A stretch of 9,890 bases of DNA from CAZQKL01 sp964593895 [NCBI: uncultured bacterium] (lineage in GTDB: Bacteria > DYJV01), in NCBI GenBank assembly GCA_964593895.1, contig CAZQKL010000076.1, positions 1 to 9,890 of the forward strand, read 5' to 3'. Under the pieces are notes generated by a model that saw only the letters and a list, made by a program, of their open reading frames with translations, made no database searches and was not told the DNA's origin. The position numbers and the translations under genes were made by a program. Positions 6,656 through 9,890 of this stretch are shown piece after piece. How positions within the stretch are numbered: position 1 is the first letter of the stretch; every line of letters begins with the position of its first letter.

Positions 6656-8167
6656 ATGGACCCTATAAAATATATTTCAACAATTAGAAAAATAAGCAAT
6701 CTTGTTTCTCAAAATATTGATTTTACTGAAATGATGAAAAAAATTCTTGTAATTCTCTCAAAAGAAGTAAAAATGCAAAGGGGTATGATAACCATTTATA
6801 GAAGAGACCTTCAAGAAATTCATGTTGATGTTACCTATGGAATTCCTGAAAAAGGGGAAAAGGTTTTTTACAAAATAGGAGAAGGTGTAACAGGAAAAGT
6901 TGTTGCAACAGGAAGGCCAATTGCAATTCCAAGGCTTGATAAAGAGCCTCTTTTTTTAGATAGAACAGGAGCAAGAAGGGAAATTGACCGTTCAAAACTT
7001 GCATTTATATGCGTGCCAATAAAATATGGAAAGGAAGTTGTTGGAACTTTAAGTGTTGATAGGATTTCAGATAAAGAAGATTTAAGATTTGAAGTTGCTT
7101 TTTTAGAAACAATTGCAAACATAATTGCTTCAAAAGTTCATTCAAGAAGAATTATGGAAGAAAATATAAAATTAAGAGATGCTATTTCTCGCCACAGTCC
7201 TGTTGGAACAATAATTGGCAATTCTTATTCTATGAGGGAGGTTGCAAATTTAATAAATCAAGTTGCAGATTCAGATACAACTGTTTTAATTACTGGAGAA
7301 ACAGGCACAGGTAAAGGTCTTGTTGCTTCAGAAATTCACTATAGAAGCAGAAGAAAAAATGGCCCATTTATAAGAGTTAATTGTGGAGCAATTCCAGAAA
7401 ATTTAATTGAAAGTGAACTTTTTGGTCATGAAAAAGGAGCTTTCACAGGTGCAATAACATCAAGAAAAGGTAAATTTGAAGAAGCAAATGGAGGGACAAT
7501 TTTTTTAGATGAAATTGGAGAATTATCACAAAGTGCTCAGGTCAAGCTTTTAAAAGTTCTTGAAGATAAAGAAATTTCAAGGATTGGAAGCAACAAACCT
7601 ATAAAAGTTGATGTTAGAATTATTGCAGCAACAAACAAAAATCTTGAAGAGGAAGTTGAAAAGGGAAATTTCAGACTTGACCTCTATTACAGGTTAAACA
7701 TCTTTCCAATTCACCTACCACCATTGAGAGAAAGAGGTTCTGATATTATTCTTCTTGCAGACTATTTTGTTCAAAAGTTAAGTGAAAAGTTGGGAAAAAA
7801 GATTACAAGAATTGATTCAAGTGCACTTGAATTAATGATGAGCTATCACTGGCCTGGTAATGTTAGAGAGCTTCAAAACTGCATTGAAAGAGCAATACTT
7901 CTTGCAGAAGGAGATGTAATTTATGGATATCATCTGCCCCCTTCACTTCAAATAGATAAAGAACCAAAACAGGATAGATTATTGTTTACAGGGAATTTTA
8001 AAGAACTTGTTGAAAATTATGAAAAAACTCTAATTATTAATGCTTTAAAAAAAGCAAAAGGAAAGCAGGCAAAAGCTGCTGAAATTCTTGGGACAACGAA
8101 AAGAATTATTCAATATAAAATTCAAAAGTATAAAATTGACTACAAAAAATACAAAGGTGTAAGCTAA
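6656..8167 (+). CDS. Sigma-54 activator with GAF sensor domain (NifA/FhlA-like layout)
   Basis: Second sigma-54 enhancer-binding protein of this operon. An N-terminal GAF domain (about residues 20-165; [18 protein letters not shown] and the FICVPIKYG and LSVDR strands) should bind a small ligand or cofactor. The AAA+ domain (about 183-420) is complete: Walker A GETGTGK (214-220), canonical GAFTGA (261-266), Walker B IFLDE (Asp285, Glu286), Arg340 and Arg346, and WPGNVREL (399-406). A Fis-type helix-turn-helix lies at about 460-495. Length, 503 residues, fits GAF-AAA-HTH activators; the Cys motif typical of oxygen-sensing NifA is not seen. The ATG follows the stop of the MetE-like gene by two bases with no clear Shine-Dalgarno site, so coupled translation is likely. 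Its stop overlaps that of the convergent antiporter by four bases (8164-8167). Confidence 0.94.
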   Translation: MDPIKYISTIRKISNLVSQNIDFTEMMKKILVILSKEVKMQRGMITIYRRDLQEIHVDVTYGIPEKGEKVFYKIGEGVTGKVVATGRPIAIPRLDKEPLFLDRTGARREIDRSKLAFICVPIKYGKEVVGTLSVDRISDKEDLRFEVAFLETIANIIASKVHSRRIMEENIKLRDAISRHSPVGTIIGNSYSMREVANLINQVADSDTTVLITGETGTGKGLVASEIHYRSRRKNGPFIRVNCGAIPENLIESELFGHEKGAFTGAITSRKGKFEEANGGTIFLDEIGELSQSAQVKLLKVLEDKEISRIGSNKPIKVDVRIIAATNKNLEEEVEKGNFRLDLYYRLNIFPIHLPPLRERGSDIILLADYFVQKLSEKLGKKITRIDSSALELMMSYHWPGNVRELQNCIERAILLAEGDVIYGYHLPPSLQIDKEPKQDRLLFTGNFKELVENYEKTLIINALKKAKGKQAKAAEILGTTKRIIQYKIQKYKIDYKKYKGVS

Positions 8168-9369
8168 ATTCCAAGAGCAAGAATTTTTTTGTTTATCTCA
8201 TCAATTATCTTTTCACCAATATTGACTGATATAATTCCATTTTTAATTGCATCATTAATTGCATCTTTTTGCTTTAAAAGTAACCTTTTCAGTGATGATT
8301 TTAACTCATAATTTTTAACATTCTCATTTTTTACAAGTTCTTCAATTGCTTCTTTAGATTTTTCCATATCATCTTTAATATAATCAAGCAAAATATCGTA
8401 GACCTGCTTTGATATTAATGCATTTTCATACATATTTAGAAGTTCTTTAAAATAATCGTTCATTGCAATAAATTTACCTTTTTCATATTCATACTCATCA
8501 AGTCTTTTATCTCTACCACCTATTTTCAAAATTTTTAACAATCCTTTTATAGATAATCCCTGAACTATTAATGAAAATCCAACAACACCAAAGCACATAA
8601 TTAAAATTATCTGTCTAAATTCATAATCCTTAGGAATTGCAAGAGCAAGTGCCATTGCAAGGGCACCTCTTACGCCTCCCCATATTAGAACCGACTGCCA
8701 TTTAAAATCTATCTTTTTATCAATTCTGTTTAAAAAAGGTGTTAAAACAAGTATTGATACAATTCTCCCAATTAATACACAACATATTGCAAGGAGGATA
8801 AAATGGAAATTTCTAAAAATATTAACAATGCTTACCTCAAGCCCAATTATGAAAAATACAACTGAATTTATTATAAATGCTACATATTCCCAGAAATCTT
8901 TTACTGAAACCCTTGTTGTTGCGCTCATTCCAATTTGCGTCCCATAATTCCCAACCATTAAACCTGCACAAATTACAGAAATTACTCCAGAAACTTCAAA
9001 ATGTTCTGCAACAATGTATGCAAGATAAGTTAAAATAGTTGTTAAAGTAATTTCAATCAGATGGTCATCTATTAATGCTGTTATTTTGGAAAAAGTAAGT
9101 CCTAAAATTGTTCCAATTAAAGCTCCTCCAAAGGCAACAGCAACAAACTCTTTTACACCATAAACTGTTGTGAAATGTGAATGACTTACTGCAACACCAA
9201 GAATTATTCCATAAACAACAACAGAAATACCATCATTAAATAAACTTTCACCTTCAATTATCATTTGAAGCCTTTTTGGAACACCTAATTCTTTAAAAAT
9301 TGCAAGAACAGATATTGGGTCTGTTGAGGATATTACCGCACCAAATAAAAAACATGCAACAAGGGGCAT
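8164..9369 (-). CDS. CPA1-family Na+/H+ antiporter, N-terminus missing
   Basis: Membrane cation/proton antiporter of the NhaP type. Visible motifs, counted from the ATG at 9369: STDPISV (15-21), GESLFNDG (40-47, the Asn-Asp ion site), and GGVRGALA (231-238) in a late helix. About eight or nine hydrophobic segments precede a charged helical cytoplasmic tail (about 285-401). The ATG is suspect: the same frame upstream continues the family's sequence for 49 codons with no ATG, GTG or TTG, then meets a stop at 9519-9517. The first one or two helices of a normal CPA1 protein are therefore absent, so the gene is probably a 5'-truncated or frameshifted pseudogene, or the DNA has a sequence error or a join here. 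No Shine-Dalgarno site precedes 9369. A protein starting there would lack part of the transport core. Confidence 0.85.
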   Translation of the reverse strand: MPLVACFLFGAVISSTDPISVLAIFKELGVPKRLQMIIEGESLFNDGISVVVYGIILGVAVSHSHFTTVYGVKEFVAVAFGGALIGTILGLTFSKITALIDDHLIEITLTTILTYLAYIVAEHFEVSGVISVICAGLMVGNYGTQIGMSATTRVSVKDFWEYVAFIINSVVFFIIGLEVSIVNIFRNFHFILLAICCVLIGRIVSILVLTPFLNRIDKKIDFKWQSVLIWGGVRGALAMALALAIPKDYEFRQIILIMCFGVVGFSLIVQGLSIKGLLKILKIGGRDKRLDEYEYEKGKFIAMNDYFKELLNMYENALISKQVYDILLDYIKDDMEKSKEAIEELVKNENVKNYELKSSLKRLLLKQKDAINDAIKNGIISVNIGEKIIDEINKKILALGI

Positions 9370-9519
9370 TGTTGTATCAATTCCAAAAAAATTAAAAGCG
9401 GTTTTTAATAAAAATCCTGTTGTTAAAACCGCTATTACAACTCCAATAACAGCATAAATTAAAACTGGTTTTTTGATTGCTTTTAATTTATTAAAATTTA
9501 CCTTACATATTTCCCTCTA
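9370..9519 (-). pseudogene. Upstream in-frame remnant of the antiporter gene
   Basis: Read in the same frame as the antiporter, this segment encodes 49 residues after a stop at 9519-9517. It begins REICKVNFNKLKAIKKPV and continues as a hydrophobic helix (VLIYAVIGVVIAVLTTG) leading into GIDTT and the ATG. The NFNKLK...KKPV then helix pattern matches the loop and third helix of CPA1 antiporters. A neighbouring frame just upstream offers ILLEGNM, similar to the FEGxL that normally precedes it, which hints at a frameshift near 9505-9510; that part is inference. Confidence 0.7.
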
Positions 9520-9565
9520 GCAATATTAATTCCTTTTTCTAAGACTGCCATTGATACTTTATTAA

Positions 9566-9601
9566 TACAAAAGTCTCCTGAAAAATCAGGAGACTTTTGT
9601 A
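9566..9601 (-). terminator. Rho-independent terminator after the pilin-like gene
   Basis: A perfect 16-bp stem (9566-9581 with 9586-9601) closes on a four-base loop. The core GTCTCCTGA/TCAGGAGAC is flanked by A4 and T4, so it could work in both directions. It begins two bases after the pilin-like stop codon on the minus strand and would end that transcript before the antiporter remnant. Confidence 0.85.
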
Positions 9602-9603
9602 TT

Positions 9604-9890
9604 TTATTGGCAACTTGTAACGACAAATGTTTCATTGTCGTTTGAGTAGTAGCAGGTTATCGTATATCCCTTAAAATTTATATTGCTAATACTTATATTA
9701 TCACCACTCTCACTTGAGCAATTATCAGTTATTTGACTAGTGTTAGCGCATACAACATTGCCATCTGTGTAAAGGTAAACAGTAGTATCACCTATCTTAA
9801 CAGAAGCACTTTTTGTCCCATTATCTGTATATTCGGCTGCTAATCTTGAAGCTGCCTGCGATAGCATCTGAGCCGCTGCTGTTTCAGCAG
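9604..9890 (-). CDS. C-terminal part of a pilin-like protein, 5' end outside window
   Basis: The frame stays open to the window's right edge, so only the last 94 or so codons are visible and the 87-residue ATG at 9867 is internal. It begins with an Ala-rich helix (AETAAAQMLSQAASRLAAEY) like the amphipathic part of a type IV pilin or pseudopilin alpha-1 helix, followed by short beta-prone segments (TTVYLYTDGNVVC, YTITCYYS, TFVVTSC). Four Cys are at 40, 50, 72 and 86 counted from that Met; the last two could form the C-terminal disulfide loop seen in pilins, and the other pair a second bridge. The prepilin signal, which would decide the call, is not in view. Other secreted or surface proteins remain possible. 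A strong terminator follows directly. Confidence 0.55.
   Translation of the reverse strand, partial: AETAAAQMLSQAASRLAAEYTDNGTKSASVKIGDTTVYLYTDGNVVCANTSQITDNCSSESGDNISISNINFKGYTITCYYSNDNETFVVTSCQ

Noticed and set aside
9498-9551. 17-residue frame on the minus strand (MAVLEKGINIARGKYVR) resembling a glycosyltransferase 2 loop
   Set aside because: Too short, overlaps the antiporter remnant in another frame, and its upstream frame runs through the terminator hairpin. The resemblance is weak and most likely chance.
1-9890. CRISPR array, tRNA, rRNA, transposase or attachment-site repeats
   Set aside because: No regular direct repeats, cloverleaf, transposase motif or terminal repeats were seen when reading both strands.

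Overview
The window is very AT-rich bacterial DNA, packed with genes on both strands. Peptide deformylase and Met-tRNA formyltransferase are bacterial, and two sigma-54 activators plus a pilin-like C-terminus point to an anaerobic-looking, free-living bacterium. The def-fmt-DUF116 order recalls Clostridia and other deep-branching anaerobes. The AT bias, sigma-54 use, pilin and corrinoid signals would also fit an uncultured phylum such as Omnitrophota. The taxon is inference only.

Left edge (1-260): a cobalamin riboswitch on the minus strand, with a consensus-like promoter, controls an unseen gene to the left. Back-to-back with it, a plus-strand promoter places its start site on the ATG of def, so that transcript looks leaderless. 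Plus strand 265-2477: def, fmt and a membrane-anchored Cys-rich DUF116 protein form an operon in which both junctions overlap by 14 bases.

Minus strand 4038-2455: an IclR-family regulator with a strong Shine-Dalgarno site, followed with no gap (TAA directly followed by ATG) by a ZnuA/TroA-like metal-binding lipoprotein-size receptor that has no transporter partners in view. It converges on DUF116, and the two coding ends overlap by 23 bases.

Plus strand 4276-8167 is the most interesting part. It is a tight three-gene unit: an NtrC-type sigma-54 activator whose receiver has Glu where the phosphorylated Asp should be; a stand-alone methyltransferase-like protein of the UROD/MetE superfamily with His-x-Cys and a C-terminal Cys (candidate zinc site); and a second sigma-54 activator with a GAF sensor domain. 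Junctions are a 4-base ATGA overlap and a 2-base gap. The first gene again has a promoter that predicts a leaderless mRNA. The arrangement suggests that a corrinoid- or methyl-linked enzyme is wired to sigma-54 control, but the targets are not visible here.

Right edge (minus strand): a CPA1-type Na+/H+ antiporter that has lost its N-terminus (homology runs 49 codons past the only ATG and then hits a stop), a strong hairpin terminator, and the 3' end of a Cys-containing pilin-like gene that continues beyond the window.
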